Shown: positions 12,111 to 23,507 of the stretch, in pieces | Position numbering within the stretch: the first letter of the stretch is position 1 | How the letters are laid out: each line of letters starts with the position of its first letter | NCBI GenBank assembly: GCA_007258455.2 | Contig: VDFB02321322.1 | Span: forward strand, 62,001-126,000 | Length of the DNA: 64,000 bases | From: Sequoia sempervirens | Taxonomy: Eukaryota; Streptophyta; Pinopsida; Cupressales; Cupressaceae | Reading direction: 5' to 3' | Notes under the pieces: model-generated | Told to the model about the DNA's origin: nothing | The model's input: only the letters and a program-made list of their open reading frames with translations | Database searches by the model: none | Program-made: the position numbers and the translations under genes

Positions 12111-13726
12111 GCTTTTACAACTCCCATTCCAATAGCCATTAGCATATCTTCTCCAATGGTCTTTGATAGGAACCTCACTGTTTTTCACAATTCTTACTAG
12201 GGTTGCCAATCCATCTCTTTGGACATACAAGAATGATGACCTTAATTCCCAGCACTGTTCTGAGAGTGACCAAGATGCCCAAGCCCCATCCTAAAGACTC
12301 CCCCACTCCCAAAGCATAAAAAACAATCTACACCCTTTCTAAGAAACTTCTACACCCTTAAGGACAGCCAACAAGAAAGTTGATGATTGTCTCTTAAAGC
12401 AAGTGGAAAACCTGAGGCTATTGTGCAATCAAACAATCATATTCTCAACATTGTCCAACTCCAACAAGAGAGGTTTGCTCTCATTCAATCCACTTCACAA
12501 TATCTGACACACAATGCTGAAGTGGCAGTGCCTAATATGTGGTTCCAATGGAAGATCTCTCTAATGATTTTCATAGCTGAACAGAATTTAATGCATAAGA
12601 CATTCTAGCAATGGCGTCAAACAATGGGCACTTTTCTTGATGTGCTGATTTTAAAACCGAAGTCTAGTAAATCATTTACAGAATCTACTTTGCAGTAGAT
12701 ACCACACCATCTTAAGGATCTTCATATTTGACGTCACACACTATTGCTACAATGTTGATCAGAAAAAGTCTTAGATTACCTGAAAATTTTGTAAATACTA
12801 GGCTTGCTTATTTGACCTTTCTGCACATAAGTTCTCGCAACAGAAAATCACAAATCATCGGCAATCCTTAACCACATTAAGCAGCTCTCAACCATTTGCC
12901 TTCCCAAGTAAATAGAACAACCCACTTGCTACCATTCCAACCAACAAGGAGATTATAAACTGATGAATTTCTTTAATCTGATGATAGCTTAAAGAACTCC
13001 TTCAGGAATAATCCGCAACTAAAATTTATTCAAAAAATATCGCACCAAGAGTAGTGATATAATTGCTCTTCAAAAAAATATCAATTCCAAAAGATTATTA
13101 AATCCTTTGTTGTATAGGTGCGGACTTTTCAAAGGCAACTGCCAATAATTTAGAAGCTCTCGATTCTTTCATCTGTAGAGTCACGGCTCTTCCACACACA
13201 TGGCACATTTGACACCTCACTTTTCCGACAAGATTAATTTCGTCCTATTTACAACATATAAAAAAAAATTCAGAGGAACTTCCTCAATTCTTGACTTAAG
13301 CAGCAGCTCCCATAATATTATATTTGGACGGCTTCTTAAAAAAAATAATGGCACCTTTAATTCCCAAGTGCTCAATATATTTAACACCCCCGTTACCAAG
13401 CTGCTCCTGTTACAAACTTATCTTGAAGATGTGGCTTCCTCAATTAAATCATTTACTATTAAATTCGGCTTTCTCTGATCCAACACAACTCTTCCAAGTC
13501 ACCCACATCTCGAATGCACCAGCAGCCATCTTCACCAATCGCGCCCTTCACTCAGGTCTGCAAGCAAAATGGTCAAATTTCCTCACAAGTCCTTCAAGAC
13601 TCCATGTGACCTATGCTCTCAAAGTGCCTCCACAAGCCCTAAACACAGAACTGTTCAGTTCCACACAACTTGGAATTTTTTGCTTAGACAAATCTGATCA
13701 GATTTCTTGAACCTACTATGATACCA

Positions 13727-14209
13727 TGTTAATTTTAAGATCAAACATTAACAGTAAGCAAAAAAATAAACTCAAAACAGAGAACACAGAATTTTATCCT
13801 GGGAAAACACTCCAACACGAGGGAGAAAAACCCAACAACACTTTTACTAATAAGAGATCAAATACAACAATGCAAAAATAGCACTTCAAAAACAGCCAAG
13901 TTAGGCAAAGTACAGCCAAGTTAGGCAGAGTACAAAAAATATAACTCAGCACTGAAGTAGTGCAGACTTCTAAGTAATTGTAATCCTCCTTCTGAGCAGT
14001 AAACCTTCTTCTGATCAAGGAATGGCGAATGAATTGAATTGTGTGTATTGAATGAGAAGAAACCTCCTTCTATTTATACAACTCCAGCCAATATAATTTT
14101 TGCTTTGTGATGTGGCCAACCTAGCAAATATATGATTAATTCTAACTTGACTTTCTCTAGAGCCGACCCAACTTTTGGCTTACCTCCCAAAGCTACCAAA
14201 ACATCAACA
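13727..14209 (-). repeat. 5' LTR of the minus-strand copia
   Basis: Read on the minus strand this LTR is followed at once by the primer site TGGTATCATAG, which sets the orientation. The same terminal bases and internal blocks as 10692-11152. Confidence 0.85.
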
Positions 14210-14504
14210 CTTTGAAGGGTTTTTAATATCTGCTGCTAGGAGCTTTAAAATCAGGTATGAAAGTTATTATTTAAAGCTTTCAATTGAATGAGAATGACTA
14301 ATTTTCTGCTATTATAATCTGAGCAATAAAGTCTGAAAAAGTTTGGTTTTCAAGCTAGATTTTATATGTTTTTCCTCTGCATATTGTTATCTCTCTATTG
14401 GCATGTCAAAATGATGTATGGCACAAGAAAACTCAATGCAAAACATCTCAAACTAAACACAAACAAGCAAGAAAACAAACAAAAGTTGGGGTCTTATATT
14501 ATAG

Positions 14505-14522
14505 TGGTATCATAGCCGAGGT
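14505..14522 (+). promoter_or_regulatory. Primer binding site of chromovirus A
   Basis: TGGTATCATAGCCGAGGT begins two bases after the 5' LTR. It matches the 3' end complement of initiator tRNA-Met with one change (TCATAGC for TCAGAGC). The following leader to about 14740 is homologous to the leader of the minus-strand element D (30540-30768), including TTTTGGTGTAGTGG. Confidence 0.85.
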
Positions 14523-14787
14523 CTCGAGGTCAAGACCCGTGGAGTGTGGTGGGTTGTAATCTCCCTATGCGCAAGTGATGTGCCCCAACGGCCACATGTC
14601 TGTTGGGTTTTCGTAAGACCGCAAATTCACCGGTGGTGGCCTCGACAGTGAAAGATCCTCCCTAGTTGCCACCCTTAACACCCTGGGTAGCCGCCCTCAC
14701 TACCAGGCCGATCTTTTGGTGTAGTGGTTGGGCCTTAGTGATATCAGAGCTCACATGATCTTGCCATCCAGTGCGTATCCTTGATTC

Positions 14788-16074
14788 GTGAGCATCAGTG
14801 ATAGGGAAAGAAAATATCAGGAAAGGGTTAGAATGAAAGAGGAGAGTTTTTGGGAGCATTGGCCATCAACTAGTGATACATTTAGGTCAGAAACTTATTC
14901 AACTAAGACACCTAGATCCGAAAATCAATCAATAGAGTCATCTAGCTCTAAAAACATGGGAGATAGGATAGGAGAAGATGAGAGAAATGAACCACCACCG
15001 GATAGAATGTGCTTTTGTTGGATGTTTTGGTTAGGGGACAAGTTAGAGTAGAGCAACATGCACTTGAAACCAATCAACTAGTAGTACGGTTAGTATAAGA
15101 AATGGGACAAATGAGACAGGGAAATGGTGTAGGGCAGCATAGAGTTGGTAATCAGCAGGATGGGGGAGCAATGGCAAGACCCCTTATGCCAAATTTTCCA
15201 CTGAGAGTGGAAGCACCAGTTGAGCTCACTTTAGTTGAGCACCAAGAACAGTTTAGACAAGATTGGCATGATGCAGGGCTTGGTTTTGAGCAGGATATCT
15301 CTCTTAGAGAATATATTGACTTGAGAATAAGGCATACAAACACAAGGGATAACAGGGACCAGCACAATGACTTGCGTAGGAAGGTTGGGAAGCTAACACT
15401 CCCATAATATGATGGTTCCGGAAAGATGGCAGCAAGAGCATGGGTTCAAAAACTTGACACATATTTCACATTAAACCGCATACCTGAGGTGGATTCTATA
15501 CAATATGCAACCATTCACCTTGATGGTATTGCTCACGAATGGTGGTACAATGGAATGGTGACATTGGGACATGCCCAAATCACTTCTTATCGAGAGTTCA
15601 CTGAAAGATTGATTGAAAGGTTTGATAAGGGCCCTGAATTACACTTTAGCGAGCTACCTCAGTTAAAACAATGGGATTCGGTGGATTCTTACATTGCAGA
15701 TTTTCAGAAGTTATCAGTGCTTGTGACAGATATTTTAGAGAGAAGACTCATAGTGTTGTTTATTGATGGACTATCCGATCCTCTAAGGGGTTGGATCAAA
15801 GCCTTTAACCCGCCTACCCTTTAGGATGCCATCAAAAAGGTTAGAGACATGGAGACATCAACCTTAAAAAGTAAATTTTAGTCAAAGGGTTCACTGCAAA
15901 AAAAGGATAAGGACAAGAAAATCAGTTCAAAGGAGCATGAGCAGCCTAAAAAACAATATACCAAGATAGATAGTGAGACCCCGAATGAGCTTAGAAGGAA
16001 GGGGTTGTGTTTCACATGTAGGGAACCATATACACAAGGTCATAAATGCTCAGGCAAGGCAAAAGCACTACTTA
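14788..16074 (+). pseudogene. gag of chromovirus A, broken
   Basis: Gag forms the particle that packages the element RNA. The N-terminal region (14788-15051) is charged and Ser-rich. The capsid region at 15426-15824 has the plant gypsy gag pattern WVQKLDTYFTLNRIPEVDS, HEWWYNG and FDKGPELHFSELPQLKQW. The nucleic-acid-binding knuckle CFTCREPYTQGHKC lies at 16008-16049, a chromovirus-type variant. In-frame stops at 15405-15407, 15822-15824 and near 15880, plus a frame change between 15051 and 15102, inactivate it. Confidence 0.85.
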
Positions 16075-16739
16075 TTGAGTACCAATTTGATGAAGATGTT
16101 GTATCAGAAAAATCAAATGAGCATGCTGATACGGAAGAAAGTGATGATAAAAAGGCTTCAGAAGAGGGTGGGAAGGTGGAGAACAATGATGGGAAGTTGG
16201 CACAGCTTCATAGCTTCCAGAAAAATGAATCTCTACACATTAGAGGAGTGCTCCAGGGGCAGCGTATGGTGGCTTTGATTAATATAGTGGCTACTCACAA
16301 CTTCATAGATGAGGACTTAGTGGCACGTAGAGGTCTTCAAACAAAAGAGGTGAGCAGATTCCGTGTTATGGTAGCTGATGGGTTTACTATCCAAGGCACT
16401 AAAATGGTTCCTCAGTTGAGGATACTGTTTGGAAATCATGAGGTTAAGGAGGAATTTTATGTGGTGAACATAGGGGACACAGATGTAGTGATGGGTATTC
16501 AGTGGCTACACTCTTTGGGGGAGATTACTCTAAATTTTAAGACCATGGAGCTAAAATTTCAATCTGGGGATAAGAGTGTGGTTTTGAGAGGCATGTCTGA
16601 TGGAGGGCCACGTGTGGTGTTCTTCAAGTGTATGGAAAGGCTTTTTAGGCATGACCAGGTTGAGTGGGCAGCTAAATGCATCATTATGCCTACAATCATT
16701 GAAGAGGTTAAGAGGACATATCCACTTGATGTACAGTAG
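16075..16739 (+). pseudogene. Aspartic protease region of chromovirus A
   Basis: Follows the gag zinc knuckle in the same frame. The protease fold is recognisable from ATHNFIDEDLVARRGLQ, the ADGFTI turn and VVMGIQWLHSLGEI. The catalytic motif, normally D-S/T-G before ATHNF, reads NIV, so all three active-site residues are changed. The equivalent site in the older element G (31177-31200) still reads DSGATHNF. The frame stops at 16737-16739. Confidence 0.85.
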
Positions 16740-16819
16740 CTTCTTACCAAAAGAAGCAAGGTGTTTGGTAGTATTCCTCTAGGGAGGCCTCCTGATAGAG
16801 GCATTGAGCATATGTTATA

Positions 16820-18070
16820 GAGCTTGAGGAGGGAGCCAAGCCAGTTATTACCACTCCCTATTGTCATCCTAAGAGGCACAAGGATGAGATAGAGAAGGCC
16901 ATACAGGAGCTTATTGAGATGGGACACATTCGGCCTAGTAAGAACCCGTTTGCTTCTTCAGCTATCTTGGTGAAGAAGAAGGATGGGACTATGTGCATGT
17001 GTGTGGACTACAAGACCTTGAACAAAAAGACCATCGAGAACAGGTATCCTATTCCTCGCATTGATGAGCTCATAAATGAGTTGCATGGGGCGGTTTACTT
17101 CTCCAAGATTGATTTGAGATCAGGATATCACCAGATTAGAGTGAGGGAAGAGGATGTGGAGAAGACAACTTTCAAATGTCACTTCGGGCACTTTGAGTTT
17201 CTTGTCATGCCTTTTGGCTTGACAAATGCACTAGCCACCTTTCAGTCATGCATGAATAGAGATTTCAGCAAGCAGCTCCGTAAGTATGTTCTTATCTTCT
17301 TTGATGACATTCTTATCTACAGTAGATCATGGGAGGAACATTTAAGACACTTGGATGCAGTTCTTGGTATCCTTGAGAGTGAATCCCTTTTTGCTAAAGA
17401 ATTTAAGTGTCAATTTGGGATGACAGAGTTGCTATATTTGGGTCATATCATTAGTGTTAATGGTGTGCGTGTAGACCCTGAAAAGATTAAGGCAATTCTT
17501 GATTGGCCACCACCCACAAACTTGACACAGCTTAAGGGTTTTTTTGGGCTATGTGGGTTCTACAAGAGGTTCGTTAAGGGGTTTTCACAAGTTGCAGCCC
17601 CACTTACAGATTTGACCAAGAAAGGGTCATTCTCTTGGTCTGAATCAGCACAAAAGGCGTTTGATCAGTTTAAGGTTTTGATGAGTTTAGTTCCAGTGTT
17701 AGTTATTCCAGATTTTACTAAACCTTTTGAGCTTAAGTGTGATGCATTAGGTGAAGGTACAGGGGCTGTCCTCATGCAGAACAAACATCCCATTGCTTAT
17801 GAGAGCAGAAAATTAAAGGGAAGTGAGAAAAATTATTCTATGTATGATAAGGAGATGTTGGCCATCATGCATGCTTTGGCCAAGTACAGGTAATATCTCA
17901 TTGGGCGCAGATTTGTAGTTAAAACTGATCATAACAGCCTTAAATACTTCCTAAATTAGAAGGACTTAAGTGAGAGGCAGCAAAAATGGGTAAGCAAACT
18001 TCAAGCCTTTGATTTTGACATTGAATATGTCAAGGGAAAACATAATGTAGTGGCTGATGCACTCTCTAGG
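16820..18070 (+). pseudogene. Reverse transcriptase and RNase H of chromovirus A
   Basis: The polymerase that copies element RNA into DNA, followed by its RNase H. RT motifs in order: KKKDGTMCMCVDYKTLN, YPIPRIDELINELHGAVYFSKIDL, GYHQIRV, FLVMPFGLTNA, and the catalytic FFDDILIYS near 17290-17330. RNase H begins at FELKCDALGEGTGAVL near 17728, with NYSMYDKEMLAIMHAL and TDHNSLKYF further on. The core 16919-17890 is open, then stops occur at 17891-17893 and near 17957. Entry needs a frame change near 16815. Confidence 0.95.
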
Positions 18071-19200
18071 AGACCACATTTTATGCAGTTTTTCAGAGAT
18101 TGCAGCAAATTGGAAAGAAAAAATCCAAGCAGATTATGCTAAGAACATTTTAGCAAACAGCATACTTAATGGTACTTTGGTTAATGAAAAATACAGTGTG
18201 AAGGATGGGTTGATATTCTACAAGGAGAGAATATTTTTGGTGCCTGAAACTAAGATGAAAGAGCAGATTTTAAAAATATTTCATGACATCCCCATAGCTG
18301 GTCATTCGGGGTTCTACAAGACATATAGGCAGGTCCATGAGAGATTCTCGTGGAAGGGGATGAAAGATGACATCACTAAGTATGTGTGAGAGTGTCAAAT
18401 GTACCAACAAAACAAAAACAAGCACACATACCCCGCTGGTCTGCTACAACCATTGCCCATTCCTACTCAAAAGTGGGAGAGTATCTCAATGGATTTCATC
18501 ACGGGGCTTCTCAAGGTGCAAGGGAAATACTGTATCTATGTAGTAGTTGACTGATTGACCAAATTTGCCCACTTTTTTGCCATATCAATAGGATATACAG
18601 TGTTACAGGTGGCAGATTTATTCTTCAAAGAGGTGTTTAGGCTACATGGGGCACCTAGAAATATCATCAGTGACAGGGACAGCAAATTCATGAGTTTATT
18701 TTAGCAAGAATTGTCCAAGCTTTGTGGTACTAAGTTGACTCCCAACACAAGCTACCACCCCTAGACAGATGGGCAAACTGAAATAGTTAACAAATTGGTG
18801 GAGGGCTATCTACGAAACTATGTTTCAGGACAGCAGAAAGCTTGGGTTAGATGGCTACATTTGGGGGAGTTTTGCTACAACTCCTATTATCATATGTCCA
18901 TTAAGATGTCACCCTTCATGACGTTGTATGGTTATGAAGCTCCTAGCGTCATTGATTTGTTATTTGGTGATTGTAAAGTGCCTAGGGCCAAGAATTTGTT
19001 GCGGGAGAGTCAGAACATCATGAGATCCTTGAGAGAAAACATCCAGCATGCGCAAAATCAGTAAAAGATGTACACTGATCAGCACCGTATAGAGAGGGAG
19101 TTTGAGGTGGGTGACATGGTTTATTTCAAATTACAGTCATACAGACAGTCAACTCTCAAAAAGAGTGGAGCAGAGAAGCTGAACCATGTTTTTATGGCCC
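18057..19200 (+). pseudogene. Integrase of chromovirus A, broken
   Basis: Integrase inserts the DNA copy into the host chromosome. The N-terminal zinc region (AGHSGFYKTYRQVHERFSW, then ECQMY) has lost its last Cys. The DDE core is visible as [19 protein letters not shown] and TDGQTEIVNK, followed by YHMSIKMSPFMTLYGYEAPS. Stops at 18387-18389, within VVD-LTKF, within SLF-QELS, within HP-TDGQ and after 19064 break the frame, most explainable as single C-to-T or G-to-A changes. Confidence 0.92.
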
Positions 19201-19264
19201 ATTCAGAGTTACCAGGAGGGTTGGAGAGGTTGCTTATGAGCTAGAGTAACCTGAAGAAAGCAAA

Positions 19265-19543
19265 GTGCACAATGTTTTTCACGTATCAGGCCTTAAGAAG
19301 GCACTTGGACACAATGTGATACCTTTAGTTGTATTACCCCCATTGGATGAGAGGAGATTAGAGCTTATTCCAAAGGTTGTTATTGATTTCAGGGAGAGGA
19401 CTGTCAGGAGGAGAATGATCACAGAATACTTGGTGAAGTGGCGGGACCTACCAATTGAGGATGCTACGTGGAAGAGTGAGCAGATACTACAGCATCCAGC
19501 ATTACGATTGCTTGAGGGAAAACAATCTTTGGAGAAGGCGGAC
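19265..19543 (+). pseudogene. Integrase tail with chromodomain, chromovirus A
   Basis: VHNVFHVSGLKKALG is the standard end of the gypsy integrase C-terminal domain. It is followed by a chromodomain (ERTVRRRMITEYLVKWRDLP, then EDATWKSEQIL), the module that directs chromoviruses to methylated-histone chromatin. The frame runs into the start of the 3' LTR. It is in a different frame from the integrase core, with the shift near 19190. The purine-rich GGAGAAGGCGGAC just before 19544 is the likely polypurine tract. Confidence 0.92.
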
Positions 19544-22500
19544 TGTAATGTCCCCTCCTAGCCTCTGAGCACTACACACGACCTTTAGCATATTCCAGAG
19601 TTCCTATAGGCTAAATGGTTCTGGTAAGGGAACTCAACTACAATTCTTGGTGTTGGATTTTCAGTATTTTGGAGTACTTTCTATTTTCAGCAGGGGGTTT
19701 AGTACTAAGCTTCAGTCTTCAGGGAGCCCTTTTGAGCATATCAATATCTCTCCAGCTTGAGTCTTGGGTACTACTTACTATTTTTAGTACTTTCTAAAAA
19801 TAGTAAGTCTATTTTGGGTAAGCTGGACCAGGTCAGGGTTATCTCACCAACATATTCTCAGTTTTGGCATCAGTTGCTAAGGTTGAAATGTTTTAATATT
19901 TGTTTTCCCTTGAAAATTGGATTAAATATAAAGTGACTTTATATTTTTAAGTTGAGGGAAAAGGGGACATAAAAAGGTACCAAGGGCGCCTAAGGTAATG
20001 ACTTAAAGTTGGTTTTAAAGCAACAGAAACGTTTATGAATTCTAAATAGGAGTTGGACGCCTAGGCAAAGGTTGAAGGAAAAAAATTAGAATAAAATCAT
20101 AAAGATTTTACATGAGGCGTGGGTTTAAGGAAGGTTTTAGGGTTTCTCAAGGCTGGTTGCCCTAATTTGCCATTGAAGTCTTTTAAAAGTTCATTTTGAA
20201 GCCTCATTTGTTATGGATGAATTTGGTTGCATAAGGAGATGTTGTTGGTTTTTCGCCAAGAGGTTTGAACTTGAGTGTTGAGGACGAAAACCCTTGACAT
20301 CTTGAACTGATTTCGATAGTGCAAGTCCTACCCTAGCCAGTAGAAGAGTGGTTTCATGTAATGTCCCCTCCTAGTCAGGTATCAATGGGCATGACCTCTA
20401 GCCAATTTCCAAGTTCTTGTTGGCTAGGTGGCTTTAAGGGACTCAGTTCCAGTTGAGTTGGTGTTTATTGCCGGGTATTTCTATTTTTAGCAAGGGTCAG
20501 TGATTTGGGGGTTGTCGGTGATGAGCCTCAGTGCTTCTCAGTTGTTCTCCACTTGAGCCTTTGGACGATGATTAAGTCTTTTTTCGGAGCATGGGCCAGG
20601 TCTGGCTTGCCAGTATTTGGTATATTTTGATGACTAAAGTCACTTGGAGAAATTATTCTAATATTTGGCTATTGTTTTTAAAGGTATGTTAAAAGTGACT
20701 TTATGTTATAAAGTTAAATTAAGGGGTCATAAGGGGACTTAAAAGTGACCAAGGCGCCTAGTCTTATCACTTAAAAGTGTTTTTAAAAGTTAAAATATTA
20801 TGACCCTTACCTTGGGCGTCCCACTTTGGTGAAATATTTGAAATAATTAAAAAACAAACAAAAGCTTTGCAAGGCGTGGGTTTAGGGCTTTGGGCGCCCA
20901 ACTCAAGGAAGAAACATAAAAGTCATTTGGAGGCTCATTCTTGAGGGATGTTGGAGATTGTTTATGGTGTTATGCTGCTGGTTTGAAGCCAGAGATTTGC
21001 AAGACGGAGTTGAAGACGGTACCCCTTAGTTCTAAGATCAACCCCGGCAGTGAAAGACCTTGCTCAGGCTGGTGTAGGGTGTTTTCAGTCAGAGAACACA
21101 TTTGGGCTTTCAAGAATGAAGATATTTCAGTACTTTTAGGTGGTTTGTAGTAGGATTTTTGGTGTGAGATTGTTGATGTGGTGTGGTGTGTTATGTTTTT
21201 TCAGTTTGGGTGTGATTTCGGTGAGTTTTTTGGAGTTTTCAGTTTGCCTGGAGAATCATAATTTTGTTCACAAGTTAGAAAAGATTGAAGATATCAAAAT
21301 GGGTATTCAAAATATTATCATTCCAATCTAGGGCGCCCCTTTCAAAGCTGGTTGCAGATTTTTTGGTGAAGGCATTGATTTTCTAGAGAAAATTGCCCTC
21401 TTGAGAAGGTACGGCCTCCTTGGGATTGCTGCAGCTTGTTTGGTGGGTTGAAAAGAGGTACTAACAATGGATTCTAGGACCCTTTTGGCTGCTATAAAAA
21501 CTCTACCAGCTGGGTATCATCATCTTGCAACTTGGGGTCAAGGCGTACTTTTAAGGAAGCTTCCAATCTACTGTTTGAACTCATTTCCAGGTTTGATAAT
21601 GAGTTTAATGTTCTGATTTTAAAGCTTTGCATGTCTGAAAAACAAATATTAAAGAAATCAGAAAATTAGTTGCCTCTGAAAATGTTATTTCAGTTCTTTA
21701 TGCTCTCTTAATTTTATTTATTTATGCACAATGCTCAAAAACAAAACATGCAATGCAAACACCTTCATATGCAATGAAAAAACCTCATGAAACAAATGCA
21801 ATCAGCAAACAGCAACAGGGTATACTCAAAAAAAAAACTTTGAGGGTCTTATATATTACATTTCACCTAGAAATCACATTTGGAGCTTCAAGTTGCAGAT
21901 TTTAGACATTTAGAATGAGAATCTTTCAGCATTTTTGAGGAGTTTCAGTTGGGTTTTGGTTTGCAATGGTTTCCTCTCATTTTGGCATGGATTTCTAGGA
22001 GTTTTTGGAGTGGTTTTATTAATTTCTGGGCTCTTCACATTTGGACCTGAGCTTGGTATTTTTCTCATAACTTTCAAATGGATTAAGGGATTCATGTGGG
22101 TATTGATTCTATGGTTAGCTCTCATCAAAGCGCCAACATCGAGCATAAGTTTGTATTTTTTGAAGAAGATTGGGATTTTATAAGCTAGGTCAACCCCCAG
22201 CTGCTAGCACCCCTTTTGGCTGTCTTCTTGATTTGTGGTTGCCCTCACAGAGTGCTGCAAAGTCGTTTCTGAAGCTGCTGAAGTGTTGTTTATGGCGAGT
22301 TGGCTTGGGTATTGAGAGCTCTTCTCATTGGTGAAAGGCGTGCTTTGAAGGGTTTTTAATATCTGCTGCTAGGAGCTTTAAAATCAAGTCTGAAAGTTAT
22401 TATTCTGAGCTTTGAATTGAATGAGAATGACTGTAATTTTCTGCTATAAAGTCTGAAAAAGTTTGGTTTTTCAAGCTAGATTTTATATGTTTTTCCTCTG

Positions 22501-22627
22501 CATATTGTTATCTCTCTATTGGCATGTCAAAATGATGTATGGCACATGAAAACTCAATTCAAAACATCTCAAACTAAACACAAACAGCAAGGGAATAAAC
22601 AAAAAAAAGTGGGGATCTTATATTACA
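19544..22627 (+). repeat. 3' LTR of chromovirus A, carrying solo LTR B
   Basis: Starts TGTAATGTCCCCTCC and ends GGGATCTTATATTACA. Net of the nested LTR it is about 1,575 bp and parallels the 5' LTR block for block, including the U3 hairpin at 19774-19807 and GAGGACGAAAACCC near 20280. Confidence 0.93.
20357..21860 (+). repeat. Solo LTR B, 1.50 kb
   Basis: Starts TGTAATGTCCCCTCCTAG and ends GGTCTTATATATTACA. Exact target duplication TTTCA (20352-20356 and 21861-21865). The undisturbed site TTTCACC is seen in the 5' LTR of chromovirus A near 10213. B shares its ends with A but differs through most of its length, so it is a related but distinct family. Confidence 0.93.
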
Positions 22628-23507
22628 TAGCCAAAAGGCTTGAGTTGTCCCCTTTTTATGTACTTTAAGTGACTTTTAAAAAGCATGTGATAAAAAGGCA
22701 AAGGGAGTGTGGGTTTTCTAGGAGCTTATTGGTTCAGTTTTTAGGGTTTCAATGTGGAGCATTGGATTAAGAGGTGGTGAATCAAGGGTTGAGATTAATT
22801 GTCTCTTTGGGAGATATTATAAAACTCTCAAGGGTTCTTTTAGAGATCATTATGTTGTGAGTTTTCTGTTTATTGCTGCTGCAACTTGGCTTAAGGTCTG
22901 AAACCCTTGAGTATCCCTAGTTTTGGAGAGACATACAAGCTCCCCCTAATCAGAAGGGTGTGTTTCAGTGGAAAAGTTTTGGTTTGTGAAACCATAGCAC
23001 ATCATTTTTCAGAGCTGCAATTCTTTATCAGGTTTGGAAGCCATTTTTGGGGGTGAGATTCAAAGCATCAAGTTCAGATTTGGATAATCTACAAGAAGGT
23101 GTCTTCATGTTACTGAGCATCATTGAAGATACAACAAAAAAGGACAAGTGGAACAGACCTAGCGCTGATTTTCTTAGGGTTTTGGTTTTGAAGGAATTTT
23201 CTGAGGTATTTGGGCTTTATCCTGTATACTGCTGGTTACATTCATCTCAGGAAAAAATAAGAAAAATAATAAATGATATTTCTGAAATTTCTGGGCAGTT
23301 TTAGTGGATTTTCTGTAATTTTTTCATATTCAGAAATATTCAGAAGTTCCTATAAAATCGTAGAAAAATCAGAAAAATATTTTGAGCATAGATCTGAGTT
23401 TTTTGATGGGTTTTCTATTTGCAAATAAAATTTCAGAATTTTTTATTGCATATTTTTGGAGATATTATTGTTTTTCTATTATTCCAACTTAGGGATATTA
23501 CACTGTA

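Larger units (their letters stand above)
10692..14209 (-). mobile_element. Decayed minus-strand copia element
   Basis: Two direct repeats of 461 and 483 bp (10692-11152 and 13727-14209) begin TGTTAATTTTAAGATC and end CATCAACA on the plus strand. Next to the right-hand copy the minus strand reads TGGTATCATAGTAGG (13726 downward), a Met-type primer site. Next to the left-hand copy it reads AAGAGAGAGTG, a purine tract. So the element runs right to left. Flanks ATTTG (10687-10691) and CTTTG (14210-14214) differ at one base, and the empty site is seen intact in the other LTR of chromovirus A. The 2.57 kb interior is short and badly decayed. Confidence 0.88.
9413..14503 (+). repeat. 5' LTR of chromovirus A, carrying a copia relic
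   Basis: Starts TGTAATGTCCCCTCC and ends GGTCTTATATTATA (the final CA has become TA). The LTR proper is 9413-10691 plus 14215-14503, about 1.57 kb, matching the net length of the 3' LTR. It carries the U3 hairpin at 9643-9676 and the GAGGATGAAAACCC block near 10139. Confidence 0.92.
9413..22627 (+). mobile_element. Chromovirus A (Ty3/gypsy), full length but decayed
   Basis: A complete gypsy structure: 5' LTR, Met-type primer site, gag with zinc knuckle, protease, reverse transcriptase, RNase H, integrase, chromodomain and 3' LTR. Domain order (RT-RH before integrase) and the C-terminal chromodomain define a chromovirus. Target flanks are TAGCT (9408-9412) and TAGCC (22628-22632), one mismatch. 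Without later insertions the element is about 8.2 kb with LTRs of 1.57 kb. Multiple stops and at least three frameshifts make it non-coding now. The clade (Tekay, Galadriel or Reina type) is not settled. Confidence 0.92.
9182..23502 (+). repeat. Solo LTR C (about 1.1 kb net), split by chromovirus A
   Basis: The left piece 9182-9412 starts TGTAATATCCCCAAC. The right piece 22633-23502 ends TAGGGATATTACA. The flanks TTGTA (9177-9181) and CTGTA (23503-23507) match at four of five positions, as an aged target duplication would. Between the pieces sits chromovirus A with its own duplication (TAGCT/TAGCC). The right piece has ATTATAAAACTC near 22817 as a possible TATA box. C is older than A. Confidence 0.75.

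Noticed and set aside
14690..14790. tRNA-like A-box (TGGTGTAGTGG) in the leader of chromovirus A
   Set aside because: No B-box, acceptor stem or anticodon arm can be drawn. The motif is part of the leader shared with element D.
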